A DNA stretch of 64,000 bases from JAHBNG01 sp039028975 (GTDB taxonomy: Bacteria > Chloroflexota > Anaerolineae > Caldilineales > Caldilineaceae): NCBI GenBank assembly GCA_039028975.1, contig JBCCHB010000021.1, positions 1 to 64,000 on the forward strand. The letters run 5' to 3'. The notes below the pieces were generated by a model. The model was not told the origin of the DNA. It saw only the letters and a program-made list of their open reading frames with translations, and searched no databases. How positions within the stretch are numbered: the first letter of the stretch is position 1; every line of letters begins with the position of its first letter. The position numbers and the translations under genes are program-made. This document shows positions 25,925 through 33,881 of the stretch, in pieces.

Positions 25925-26430
25925 GTCGTAGGCGGTGGGCCGTTGTTGTTAGTTGTTCTGTCGTTACGCGTCGGTGGCCTGACCACATAGAGAAATCATC
26001 CCGTGATGGTCGCCGACGCAGCCTCGCAGAGCGCGCTGTAATGGCGGAAAAAAGCGCAGCGGTCCGTAGGATTTTGCCGCCATTTACATCAGTGCGCTCA
26101 TCCAAGTTTCGCTGAGGCTCGCTACGCTCGCCAAGCTTCACTAGGATGAGAGCGTCCCTCTGGGACGCCATGTTCAAGGAGCATCCAGCTTGCTGCACCG
26201 ATGCCGATAAGAGCGCAGAGATGAGACTTGCTGCACGCTGCAGGTGCATTTTATGAAGCAGCACAATCTAACGATTGTAGTTTCTTGATGTTGGCCCTAT
26301 GCCTGCGGGCTGGGTCGAATCCAGACCCGCAGGCAAGTGCGATTCCTCTAAACTGAATTGTGGTATTCGCATCTGCCGCTTGTGGTGAAATCCGGCAGCT
26401 AAATGGAGATGATGTGGGGGAGCGAGGGTA
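25925..26430. other. oriT region with several inverted repeats
   Basis: 506 bp without a supported gene, just before the relaxase. Inverted repeats: AATGGCGG/CCGCCATT (26040-26047 and 26077-26084), CTCATCC/GGATGAG (26097-26103 and 26144-26150), GCGTCCC-TCT-GGGACGC (26152-26168), and the nic-proximal dyad at 26301-26334. Dense dyads beside a relaxase gene are typical of an origin of transfer with accessory protein sites. Confidence 0.6.
26301..26345 (+). other. oriT: Predicted MOBQ-type oriT core (nic site)
   Basis: A 9-bp perfect dyad GCCTGCGGG/CCCGCAGGC (26301-26309 and 26326-26334, with TGG/CCA inside) is followed directly by AAGTGCG at 26335-26341. In RSF1010/R1162 and pSK41-type MOBQ systems an inverted repeat is followed by TAAGTGCG with the nick after the final G. 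By analogy nicking would fall between 26341 and 26342 on the plus strand. The relaxase downstream is of the matching family. Confidence 0.65.
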
Positions 26431-28020
26431 ATGCGTTTAGGCCACTTTCATTTCCACGGGGCTGTCGTTAAACGAAGCCATTATTCTACGGCCAGAAGCT
26501 CTGCGGTGGCGTCGGCGGCGTATCAGGCCAATGAATCCCTGACGCATGAGCAGCAGCGTATTGGCGAAATGGAGCTAGTGCATCGTAAGTCGCTCAATAA
26601 GGGCATTGTAAACGATGCGCTGCGGGAAGAATTCCGGCAATATGATATTGCGCTCTCTGACGATGCCACTGCGGAGAGGATCAACCGTCGAAACTGGGTG
26701 GTCAAAGATGGGGACTCGCTCTTTCGCATTAAGGAGTTTGAAGAGCGGGAGACTGATAAGGAGACAGGCAAACGAAAGGTTGTAAAACGGGCGCTCGATC
26801 TCTCGGCAGATATCACCTATGACTATACGGATAAGCATGACTTGATGGTAAGCTGGGTGCAGGTATCGAACCGTGGTTCAGCAGAGATGCAGCAGATTGC
26901 CGCCAAAAGGGATGCAATTAGCCGAGAGGATAGGCAACTCATCTGGAATCAGGTGGAACAGATGGACGTCTCCCGTTTGGCCTGGCCCGCACGGAAAATC
27001 AGCATGGCCCTACCCCGTGATTTGAGTCAGGATGAGAATCTTGACATGCTGCGCCAGTATGTGGATGAGCAGTTTACTCGGCATGATTTTCTGGTCGATG
27101 TGGCGGTTCATTCGGTGACGGCCAGTGACGGCAAAGCAAATCTCCATGCCCATCTGCTCATTCCGATTCGGCCTGTATCGAGTGATGGATTTGCGGCCCA
27201 TAAGCATGATTATGCGGATAAGTCCCATTATTGGAACAACAAGAAACGCTATATCGAGCAACGCAAGGCGTGGGCCGATCTCCAAAATGCTAAGTTCAAG
27301 GAATTGGGACTAGATGTACGGGTATCGCATCGCAGCTATAAGGCTGATGGCATCGATAAGACGCCAACGCAGCATCTGGGACCAGCCGCCGATCACATGG
27401 AAAAGCGGGGCGAGCGAACCCGCAAAGGTGATCGGAATCGTGAGATTGACTGGGAGAATGCGCAAAAGGCAGGATGGGATTACGGGCTGGATGGCGAGCC
27501 ACACAAGATGAGTGCAGAGCCGACCGAGTTTATGCCAAGGCCGAGGAAGAGCAGAATGGCAGGTGAGAAGCTTCCGCCAATTGGTGGTCGGGCTGGGCGT
27601 TATCCATTTGATACGCCAGGGCCAGCAGGCAACCAGATGCAGCGCTATCCGGGTCAGCACTCAAATATGCTGCATTTAGATCCAAAGCTGCTAAAGAATC
27701 TTGAGAATGCAAAACAGGTTGCGAGTATCGGGATGCAGAATGGACGGCTAAAGTCAGCATTGCATCAGCCACAACGAGTGAAAGAAGCGATCGTCACGGC
27801 CCATAAGCTAAAGCAGCCGTTGACGCACCACCAGCAGCGGGGCGAGCAGCGCAGTGCTGTATGGATAAGCCGAGCGTTGGGAACAGCGCTAAACTTCACC
27901 AAACAGGCGATGCAGCAGACGAATCAGGCCGTCCGGCAGGCCATCGGCCGCTGGACTGGGCGGGAGCAACGGCGAGTGCATCAGCAAGACAAACAGAAGG
28001 AGAATGATTTTGAGCGATGA
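26431..28020 (+). CDS. MobA/MobL-family relaxase
   Basis: 529 residues. The N-terminal relaxase domain opens with FHFHGAVVKRSHYSTARSS and AAYQANE, the MobA/MobL signature. The metal-binding motif is NLHAHLLI near residue 235. The C-terminal 170 residues are basic and Gln-rich. It would nick oriT (26335-26342), stay attached to the 5' end and pilot the strand into the recipient. No primase domain is recognised. The ATG follows GAGGG closely. The next gene overlaps its stop, so they are translationally coupled. Confidence 0.88.
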   Translation: MRLGHFHFHGAVVKRSHYSTARSSAVASAAYQANESLTHEQQRIGEMELVHRKSLNKGIVNDALREEFRQYDIALSDDATAERINRRNWVVKDGDSLFRIKEFEERETDKETGKRKVVKRALDLSADITYDYTDKHDLMVSWVQVSNRGSAEMQQIAAKRDAISREDRQLIWNQVEQMDVSRLAWPARKISMALPRDLSQDENLDMLRQYVDEQFTRHDFLVDVAVHSVTASDGKANLHAHLLIPIRPVSSDGFAAHKHDYADKSHYWNNKKRYIEQRKAWADLQNAKFKELGLDVRVSHRSYKADGIDKTPTQHLGPAADHMEKRGERTRKGDRNREIDWENAQKAGWDYGLDGEPHKMSAEPTEFMPRPRKSRMAGEKLPPIGGRAGRYPFDTPGPAGNQMQRYPGQHSNMLHLDPKLLKNLENAKQVASIGMQNGRLKSALHQPQRVKEAIVTAHKLKQPLTHHQQRGEQRSAVWISRALGTALNFTKQAMQQTNQAVRQAIGRWTGREQRRVHQQDKQKENDFER

Positions 28021-28636
28021 CCATATTTCAGTAATCGATATGTATGATGTGAATGCCAAGCCCGCAGACGGCAGTGATGAGAATGTCTACAAAGCCTTCG
28101 AGACGGACATCACTAAAGACAGGCAGATACAACTGCGGGTCTGGCATGGCAAGCACGAAGGCGAAACGCTGATTCACTATTCTCTGATGGTGCGGGCAAA
28201 GCATCGTCCACTGGTACGGATGCTGGTCGATGAACGGCTAGGCGATGTAGAAAATCTGGCAGAAGACGAATATCTGCTGCTGAGAGAGCAGATTAAGCAA
28301 GAGGTGATGATGGACATCAACGCATTGGAGACGCGCATCACACCCCTCCCCTTGCTGGAGCAGATTGCCGAGATTGAAGCAGAGCTTGGCATGTTAGAGC
28401 AGCTATTGCTCTTTGATACGAATGGTATTCATATCCTTGAAGGAAGGTACTTGGATAAGCTACTGGAGCCAATTCAGGACGCCAAAGTGCGGATGATTCG
28501 TTGCTTTAGTGAAGGCGATGAGCCGCCAAAGAATGGCGAGCCGATCATCGTGCGAGTATCCGAGTATGAGTTCGGTAATGGAGCGAATCCTGGGCAGGCG
28601 AATACGGCGCAAGCCGAGGAGCCTGCCGCGGCGTAG
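28010..28636 (+). CDS. Hypothetical protein coupled to the relaxase
   Basis: 208 residues from TTG 28010, chosen because AAGGAG (27997-28002) is correctly spaced to it; ATG 28004 is only 1 nt from that site. It overlaps the relaxase end by 11 bp. Largely alpha-helical and acidic, with a Glu/Leu-rich helix region near residues 85-150 and an Ala/Glu-rich tail. No family recognised. Coupling suggests a relaxosome accessory protein. Confidence 0.6.
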   Translation: MSDDHISVIDMYDVNAKPADGSDENVYKAFETDITKDRQIQLRVWHGKHEGETLIHYSLMVRAKHRPLVRMLVDERLGDVENLAEDEYLLLREQIKQEVMMDINALETRITPLPLLEQIAEIEAELGMLEQLLLFDTNGIHILEGRYLDKLLEPIQDAKVRMIRCFSEGDEPPKNGEPIIVRVSEYEFGNGANPGQANTAQAEEPAAA

Positions 28637-28670
28637 TCGTTAGAGCCAGTATACGGCTGAAAGGAATGGG

Positions 28671-29015
28671 ATGCATCCATTGCAACAGGCGCGAATGCGC
28701 CGTCAGATGGTGAACCAACATGCACGGGTTTCGTTTCTGAACTATACGGCGCAGATGGTGCAGCAATCGAGAATCGGTCAAAGCAGACCCTATGGTCTCC
28801 AGCCACAGGTAAGGCGGCAGATGAGCCATCTCCAACCGAAGCTCATGAAGCAGCTTGGTCATGTTCAGCCAAAGGTGACGACGCAGATGCGCCATTTGAT
28901 GTCGCTGGCCCAGCAACAGGCCCGGCAAGCGCAGCACCGACAGGTGCAAGCGAGACGGCAGCAGAATCGGGCAAAGCAACAGATGCGCCAGAATGCACAG
29001 GGTATGGAACGATAA
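28671..29015 (+). CDS. Very basic Gln/Arg-rich small protein
   Basis: 114 residues, with GAAAGGA 6 nt before the ATG. The composition is dominated by Gln, Arg, His and Met with regular helical periodicity (QQARQAQHRQVQARRQQNR). It is likely a nucleic-acid-binding helix bundle or disordered DNA-coating protein. Last gene of the plus-strand transfer block. Low complexity prevents family assignment. Confidence 0.5.
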   Translation: MHPLQQARMRRQMVNQHARVSFLNYTAQMVQQSRIGQSRPYGLQPQVRRQMSHLQPKLMKQLGHVQPKVTTQMRHLMSLAQQQARQAQHRQVQARRQQNRAKQQMRQNAQGMER

Positions 29016-29034
29016 TACAGAATTGAAGGAGTTA

Positions 29035-29060
29035 ACGGGCCGTACCGAGATACGACCCGT
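29035..29060. terminator. Hairpin between convergent genes
   Basis: An ACGGG-CGTA / TACG-CCCGT stem with one bulge on each side lies between the plus-strand block and the minus-strand 80-residue gene. No clear U-tract. A probable shared terminator or barrier. Confidence 0.45.
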
Positions 29061-29071
29061 GTATGGGAGTG

Positions 29072-29314
29072 TTAGTCAAGTGTTGCGATGAATGCTTCCG
29101 CACGTTCGGCAACTTTGGCGACATTCAACAATTCGTGAGCGGAAAAGCGGCTGCTGCTTTTCCAATTCCCGTCTTGGTCTTGATAGGTGCGACCGATGGT
29201 GGTGTGATAGTAGCTTTTTCCATCTTCGGTCACATTCTCCCAGATGGTGGCGGAAACGGGTCCGATCTTGTAGAAATGTACTGGTGCTTGATTCTTGTCT
29301 GTTTGGGTTGTCAT
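29072..29314 (-). CDS. 80-residue early-region protein behind a giant hairpin
   Basis: AAAAGGAAAAAATC precedes the ATG, nearly identical to the site of the 29822-30139 gene. The sequence has a beta-rich first half (YKIGPVSATIWENVTEDGK, SYYHTTIGRTYQD) and a C-terminal helix (HELLNVAKVAERAEAFIATL). From memory it resembles small uncharacterised proteins often found beside relaxase genes in plasmids and ICEs. A ssDNA-binding or anti-defence role is speculation. It is transcribed toward the relaxase. Confidence 0.65.
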   Translation of the reverse strand: MTTQTDKNQAPVHFYKIGPVSATIWENVTEDGKSYYHTTIGRTYQDQDGNWKSSSRFSAHELLNVAKVAERAEAFIATLD

Positions 29315-29337
29315 GATTTTTTCCTTTTGTTGTTTGA

Positions 29338-29485
29338 GGCCCTGTCCATCATGGCCTTTCTACCCATGTCCAGAGGGCTTCCCAGCCAGGGGGCAATGGA
29401 GCAACACGTTTGCGCGGGCCGCGTAATTGCGGCCTGGCTGGGAAGCCCGATAATGGGTGGAAAAAAGGACTTGATGGATAGGGCC
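29338..29485 (-). promoter_or_regulatory. Giant imperfect hairpin leader C
   Basis: Nested complementary arms: GGCCCT/AGGGCC (29338-29343, 29480-29485), TCCATCA/TGATGGA, ACCCAT/ATGGGT, a perfect 16-bp pair (29375-29390 with 29433-29448) and an apical GGCCGC/GCGGCC hairpin (29417-29434). It ends 24 nt before the ATG at 29314. This is the same design and position as hairpin B. It could act as a single-stranded-DNA promoter of the Frpo/ssi kind or as an RNA leader. Confidence 0.6.
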
Positions 29486-29787
29486 GTCGGATGCAGTAAG
29501 GAGGAAATTATGACAATCCAAACTGCGTGTCGTAATACAGATACTTCTCCGAAATCGGATCGCTCTAGCATGATGGATGATTGATGATGGGAGATGACCT
29601 GCCTTTTGGCACTGCTCTATGCTTCCATCCTGAAAAAATGGGTACTACGGTGGCGCAGATGACATTTTCCTTACTTAGCAATGAGAAGTTGGCTTAACCA
29701 AGCCTTGCTCTCTTCATGACTTTATCGAGAAAGCCCCGTGCCTGTTGCATTCTAGCGATTGATGATTGAAGCTGGAGAAGTGTGGGG

Positions 29788-29813
29788 CAGCCGATAGCAG
29801 ATGCTACCGGCTG
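29788..29813 (-). terminator. Hairpin after the 105-residue gene
   Basis: CAGCCGATAGC-AGAT-GCTACCGGCTG, an 11-bp stem. The single A-C mismatch on the plus strand becomes a G-U wobble in minus-strand RNA, favouring function there. It lies just past the stop at 29822; no U-tract. The rest of 29486-29787 shows nothing I can name. Confidence 0.4.
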
Positions 29814-29821
29814 CGGGTTGA

Positions 29822-30139
29822 TTAGATGGTCTGGACTTGTTCATCCATAACACCATTGATATCAGATAAATCGCTCGTGTCGGTATCGCTTGGTGGCACC
29901 TCGGTATCTGATTCGCCATCAGCATCTTTCTCTTTTGGCTCATATTCCCGAATGACTAGCTTGCCACCGCCACTCACAGGGAGGAATTTAAGCTGTATGT
30001 TGAACCCTTTGCCATCTTTGTGAGGCCACATTGCTCCGATCCGGGTCCAGTAAGTCTTATCCGATTTGGAGCTATCCTCTATATCATAGAGCAGGTGAGA
30101 TGGTTGGTTCGTCGTTTTGGTATCGTTATTCGTTAACAT
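29822..30139 (-). CDS. 105-residue early-region protein behind a giant hairpin
   Basis: AAAAGGAAAAAATT precedes the ATG, matching the ribosome region of the 29072-29314 gene. The core motif YWTRIGAMWPHKDGKGF followed by beta strands is, from memory, common to small uncharacterised proteins of conjugative plasmids. The C-terminal third is acidic (Asp/Glu/Ser/Thr). The compact basic core plus acidic tail is reminiscent of ssDNA-binding proteins, though no known fold is assigned. Same strand and leader architecture as its neighbour, so they probably act together early after transfer. Confidence 0.65.
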   Translation of the reverse strand: MLTNNDTKTTNQPSHLLYDIEDSSKSDKTYWTRIGAMWPHKDGKGFNIQLKFLPVSGGGKLVIREYEPKEKDADGESDTEVPPSDTDTSDLSDINGVMDEQVQTI

Positions 30140-30165
30140 AATTTTTTCCTTTTGTTGGTTAAGAC

Positions 30166-30387
30166 CATGTTTATCATTGGCCTTTTGATGCCCATAAACC
30201 AGGGATGCAAAAGAGAATCATGGGAAGCTCTGGGCGCAGCGGAGGGGAATCACCCGCCCTGCACAAATGGAGCGTAGCGGAATGCGGAAGGGTGGGGAGA
30301 CCCTGCGTCCACCCGCAGGGCTTGGGCTTCCGATGATTCGATGCATCCCATCATGGGTAGCAAAAAAGGCCCATTGATTGAACATAC
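30166..30387 (-). promoter_or_regulatory. Giant imperfect hairpin leader B
   Basis: Nested pairs: CCTTTTG/CAAAAAAGG, CCCAT/ATGGG (30191-30195, 30353-30357), GGGATGCA/TGCATCCC (30202-30209, 30342-30349), GAATCAT/ATGATTC (30215-30221, 30333-30339), GGAAGC/GCTTCC (30223-30228, 30326-30331), and an apical CCCTGCG/CGCAGGG hairpin (30301-30320). It ends 27 nt before ATG 30139. The apical part (30258-30329) is homologous to 3516-3575. Candidate ssDNA promoter or structured RNA leader. Confidence 0.6.
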
Positions 30388-30432
30388 GTTGGTTGTACAA
30401 AAGGAGCAGCATTCTGATCTCGAATCGATTAA

Positions 30433-30861
30433 TCAACTGCACAGCAGCCAGCTCGCGCTGTCTCTATGATAGGAGCGACCGTGACCAAAACGAAGAAGCA
30501 ACTGGCCCAGATCCTGACCTGTGACCGTATGAACTCTGGCAAGGATGCGGCGAGGATAATATTTTCCGGCCTGAATGTCGGTGAGGATGACCATTTGCCC
30601 CACATGAGCAATCAAGGCGTTATGCGCGAGTCTGGCCCTGTGTTGCTCGGCAATATATTGACCACGGAATTCCGGCGTATCAATACTAAGCAAGCGAACA
30701 GGGAGTGGGACGGCACGATTCGCTGTGTGTCGTATCTCTACTGTGAGCGTATCTCCATCGTAAACGTTAATGAATTTGGCCGGAATAGGTTCAGGAATCG
30801 TAAGAAGTGAACCCGCCCGAAGCATAACAGGTGCGGAGACAAGGAGAAGGGCGAATGACAT
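30433..30861 (-). CDS. Thermonuclease-like (SNase) exported nuclease
   Basis: 142 residues from ATG 30861; a longer frame exists but would overlap the well-supported plus-strand gene at 30932. An N-terminal hydrophobic segment (SFALLLVSAPVML) looks like a signal or anchor. SNase core: VYDGDTL, VRLLSIDTPE (catalytic Arg and Glu) and YPRRILARV (second Arg). These calcium-dependent nucleases cleave DNA and RNA and are frequent on conjugative elements. The C-terminus is slightly short for the family. Divergent from the 63-residue gene. Confidence 0.8.
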   Translation of the reverse strand: MSFALLLVSAPVMLRAGSLLTIPEPIPAKFINVYDGDTLTVEIRHTANRAVPLPVRLLSIDTPEFRGQYIAEQHRARLAHNALIAHVGQMVILTDIQAGKYYPRRILARVHTVTGQDLGQLLLRFGHGRSYHRDSASWLLCS

Positions 30862-30931
30862 GAACTTCACGATCGAGGGTAGCAGAGGATATTTGCCAGA
30901 GTCTGATACAAGAAATATAGGAGAGTGAATT

Positions 30932-31123
30932 ATGTACAATGACACAATACGGATGAGAACAGCCGTGCAGATGTTTATCGATTTTTTACTCGAACATCGG
31001 GAAGAATTGGAAAAGGGGATAACGGAGAAGCATAGGCAGGAAGCCAGAGAAGCCCTTGCCCGCATACGCAAGGAGCAGGAGAAAAGCAGAACAGAGCTAG
31101 ACGATGATGCGGCCACCAATTAG
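30932..31123 (+). CDS. Small charged coiled-coil protein
   Basis: 63 residues with ribosome site AGGAGAG 6 nt before ATG. Almost all helical and highly charged (Glu/Lys/Arg heptad-like pattern in residues 18-55). Function unknown. Its stop overlaps the end of the excisionase-like gene by 4 bp in convergent orientation. Confidence 0.5.
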   Translation: MYNDTIRMRTAVQMFIDFLLEHREELEKGITEKHRQEAREALARIRKEQEKSRTELDDDAATN

Positions 31124-31371
31124 TCGTCTATATCCTTAAATTCATCATTCTCATCGACTGGCGTGTTTGGATCTTCGGGTATCATGAGTTTGTCTAAGTC
31201 TGATTTCTGAAAACGCCGCTGGCGTGTGCCGCTGATACGGAAATAGGGTAATCGTCCCTCTTCCATGAGCCGATAGACGGTACGGCGTGACACTTGAAGA
31301 TAGGTTTCAGCTTGCGATAAGGTTAACCAGGTTGGTTCGATAGAAGTGGGTTCAGGTGTCTCTGTCGTCAC
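31120..31371 (-). CDS. Excisionase-family (HTH_17) DNA-binding protein
   Basis: 83 residues. The core is WLTLSQAETYLQVSRRTVYRLMEEGRL followed by PYFRISG and RRFQKSDL, the winged-helix pattern of the excisionase/HTH_17 family. Acidic C-terminal tail. Beside a large serine integrase it is the obvious candidate for the recombination directionality factor, although proteins of this family also act as plain regulators. Minus strand, like the hairpin-led genes. Confidence 0.8.
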   Translation of the reverse strand: MTTETPEPTSIEPTWLTLSQAETYLQVSRRTVYRLMEEGRLPYFRISGTRQRRFQKSDLDKLMIPEDPNTPVDENDEFKDIDD

Positions 31372-31510
31372 TTGTCACGCTCTGTCACTAATTTGCGCTG
31401 TGTGTCGCAATAAGAGATAATGCAATTATCAGCCACGCCTTTGCCTATAATATCGGCTGATAGAAATAGATAGTTTCCCCAACATTTTGTCATATTGAAC
31501 CATCAACTCT

Positions 31511-31582
31511 AAAGGAGGTGATATGCATGTATGACTAACATCAAGGTGAAGGAGTAAAGCCGGAAGATCCATTTCCGGCTTT
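31511..31582 (+). promoter_or_regulatory. Leader with perfect Shine-Dalgarno, micro-ORFs and hairpin
   Basis: AAAGGAGGTGAT (31511-31522) is a full anti-SD match, followed by overlapping tiny ORFs at 31523 (MHV), 31527 (MYD) and 31531 (MTNIKVKE). A perfect 10-bp stem AAAGCCGGAA/TTCCGGCTTT (31556-31582) comes straight after the last stop. This is an attenuator-like arrangement upstream of the 31714 and integrase genes. The rest of 31372-31713 has no other clear feature. Confidence 0.5.
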
Positions 31583-31713
31583 GCACCTTAGTGGCAATTC
31601 GTATCGGATAAAGGGCTGTGATTTTTAACTCTTGCCGGAGTCATGCAGTCCCTTAAAATTGCCAGGGTTATCATACCATAATTCTGGCTCCTTTGTAGAA
31701 AAGGAATATCAAT

Positions 31714-31983
31714 ATGCGTACCACCGTTGCCGGAATTTCTGGTTTGCGTCAGCTACGAATGCAGCTAGAGGAAGATGCTGGTGATGATTTCCCGGAAGCC
31801 GTTTTTACAGAAATCCTCACGCTCTATGATGTCTGCCATACGTTGCATCTGAATGTCTTTCAAATTCGGGAAGTACTGGGGAATGCAGCATTGCTCGGTA
31901 TCCATAACCATTTGGACGCGACTGTTATACTGACAGTGTCATTAGATGACATGGAAGCTGAATTTGGGGTGATGACCAGCTAA
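31714..31983 (+). CDS. Small helical protein upstream of the integrase
   Basis: 89 residues, with AAAAGGAA 8 nt before ATG. Acidic and helical, with a Leu-rich central helix; no recognised motif. It lies 100 bp before the serine integrase on the same strand. It might influence integration, but that rests on position only. Confidence 0.5.
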   Translation: MRTTVAGISGLRQLRMQLEEDAGDDFPEAVFTEILTLYDVCHTLHLNVFQIREVLGNAALLGIHNHLDATVILTVSLDDMEAEFGVMTS

Positions 31984-32084
31984 ATCATTCTACATTACAA
32001 GGCAGGTTGATGATTCGTTAGCAAGGCTGAATTGTCAACCCGCACTTCCCCTCACCTTTCCGGTAGCGGCCATATCAGGAGAAT

Positions 32085-33881
32085 ATGATGGCCGACCTCA
32101 CATTTTTTCAAGATGAATTTAATCGCCATGCATCAGATGGCGTTTTGGGCGACCCGCAAGGGAAGCCAGGATATGCTTACCTAAGAGTTTCTACAAGTGC
32201 GCAGGCTGAAGAAGGACGTTCTGGCCTACCGCGGCAGATTGCACGCGTCCATGAAATTGCCGCTCAATCAGAGATTCGTATCTCGTGGGATATGGTATTT
32301 GCCGATGACCATACGGGGTTTGAATTTACTGGACGCCCCGAATTATCTAGATTGCGCGCTGAATATACGCGCCCTGATCGGCGTGCCAATATTGTGGTGA
32401 TTGAATATCTTGACCGTCTTTCCCGTAATAGCGATTGGCACCAAGGTTATTTGCTCGACGAAATGCGACAACATCAGATAGAGACTCTATTCTGGAAAGG
32501 ATTTTCCTCTCGCATCGAACGAGCTGTCATGGGGGCCGTTTCTCAGGATGGCATGGAACGCAGCCTTGAGATCATGCGGGAAGGAATGCGCGATAAAGCC
32601 CGCAGCGGACGGGTCACATCCAGAGTTCCAGCCTATGGCTTTATGCTTGTCGATGCAGATGGCAACCCAAGTTCTAAAGCCAGACAAGAGACATATTATG
32701 CTCCACACCCAGAACACGCAGAAATCATGCAGCTAATTTATTACAAAATAGGTGTTGAGGGACTGGGGACATTTGTGTTGTGCAAATATCTTGAAGAAAG
32801 ATTTCCTCCCCCTGGCCGCTATAAGTATTGGTTGCCAGCCGCCATACGCCGTCTTGTGCGCAGCCCACTCTATAAAGGGGAGTATTATCACGACAGAACA
32901 ACGACCATTTTGGTTCCTGCAAAGAATCAGCGACTAGGCGAACCGACCCGCATGATTAAAAAGAAAGTCGAACGGCCTAGAGAAGAATGGATACTGGTTC
33001 CTGTTCCACCCATTGTTTCAGTGGAGCTATGGGAGGCTGCCAATGCGATGCTCGATAAGCATGCGCAGATGGCGAGACGTAATGGTAGAGTCCCGTATTT
33101 GCTAACAGGATTGGTGCAATGTGATAGTTGCGGCTATGGATATTCTGGAAAGCGACAGAAGAAATATCTAAAAGATGCAGAGGACAACAAACCAGATTTT
33201 ATTCGATTATATGCTTGTAATAGAAGTTGTCCAAAAAGTCACCACTGGAAGCAAGAACATCAGTGTGGTCAAAGTAGTATGACGGCAGACCTACTTGAAA
33301 AGTCTGTGTGGATAGCCGTTTGTGAGTTCATGACGAAGCCAGAATCGCTGATTGAACAAATCGATGCTAGGCTTAGTGATAAGGGGCAAGCAGCACTGCG
33401 TAAGCAAATCGCCTTCCTTGAACAGCAAATTGCCGATAGTACGCATGAAGATGAAAAGCTCTACCGTGCGTTTATGGCGGATGTGTTTGATGAAACTGAA
33501 TATGCAGCTAGGCGCAAATCACTCAAAGAGAAGGTTGCCACACTGAAACAGGAACGAAACAGTCTAAGTGAGCGGGTGCTTTCACCTGAACAGGTAGAAG
33601 CGGATAAAACAAAGATACTGGAGTTTGCAGCCTATGTACAAGATGCAGGGATTAGTGAAGATGCCTCGTTTGAATTTAAGCAACGGATTCTCAAACTGCT
33701 TGTGGATAGAATCATTCTAAATGTTAAAGAAGGATGGTTCCGCATCAATGGGAATATCTCAGGAGTATGGCAGATAAAGGAAAGGGAATCAGATGTGAGT
33801 TCGCCGTTGCCCATTGCCTCACCCGCCCAGGCGGAGCGGGAACCTATTGAAAACACCTCTGCACGGAGCGGGCCTTCGTAA
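32085..33881 (+). CDS. Large serine recombinase (integrase)
   Basis: 598 residues. The resolvase-type catalytic domain has YLRVST with the nucleophile Ser near residue 35, RQIARVHEIA and VIEYLDRLSRN. A recombinase domain follows (about 180-320), then a zinc ribbon (CDSCGYGYSG, later Cys pairs, about 345-400) and a coiled coil (about 430-500). These enzymes integrate elements at short attB sites without host factors. The C-terminus overlaps the junction with a disrupted host peroxidase gene (33856 on), so attR lies at the very end of this gene, as is common for such integrases. Confidence 0.9.
   Translation: MMADLTFFQDEFNRHASDGVLGDPQGKPGYAYLRVSTSAQAEEGRSGLPRQIARVHEIAAQSEIRISWDMVFADDHTGFEFTGRPELSRLRAEYTRPDRRANIVVIEYLDRLSRNSDWHQGYLLDEMRQHQIETLFWKGFSSRIERAVMGAVSQDGMERSLEIMREGMRDKARSGRVTSRVPAYGFMLVDADGNPSSKARQETYYAPHPEHAEIMQLIYYKIGVEGLGTFVLCKYLEERFPPPGRYKYWLPAAIRRLVRSPLYKGEYYHDRTTTILVPAKNQRLGEPTRMIKKKVERPREEWILVPVPPIVSVELWEAANAMLDKHAQMARRNGRVPYLLTGLVQCDSCGYGYSGKRQKKYLKDAEDNKPDFIRLYACNRSCPKSHHWKQEHQCGQSSMTADLLEKSVWIAVCEFMTKPESLIEQIDARLSDKGQAALRKQIAFLEQQIADSTHEDEKLYRAFMADVFDETEYAARRKSLKEKVATLKQERNSLSERVLSPEQVEADKTKILEFAAYVQDAGISEDASFEFKQRILKLLVDRIILNVKEGWFRINGNISGVWQIKERESDVSSPLPIASPAQAEREPIENTSARSGPS

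Noticed and set aside
26308..26330. tRNA T-arm-like string (GTCGAAT within CTGG/CCAG)
   Set aside because: No acceptor, D or anticodon arms around it; it is the loop of the oriT dyad.
28545..28979. 144-codon minus-strand ORF opposite the Gln/Arg-rich gene
   Set aside because: Mirror of a low-complexity plus-strand gene; no start signal.
30862..31119. N-terminal extension of the SNase gene to 31119
   Set aside because: It overlaps a plus-strand gene with a good ribosome site, is low complexity (Ser/Cys-rich) and precedes a better start with a signal-like segment at 30861.
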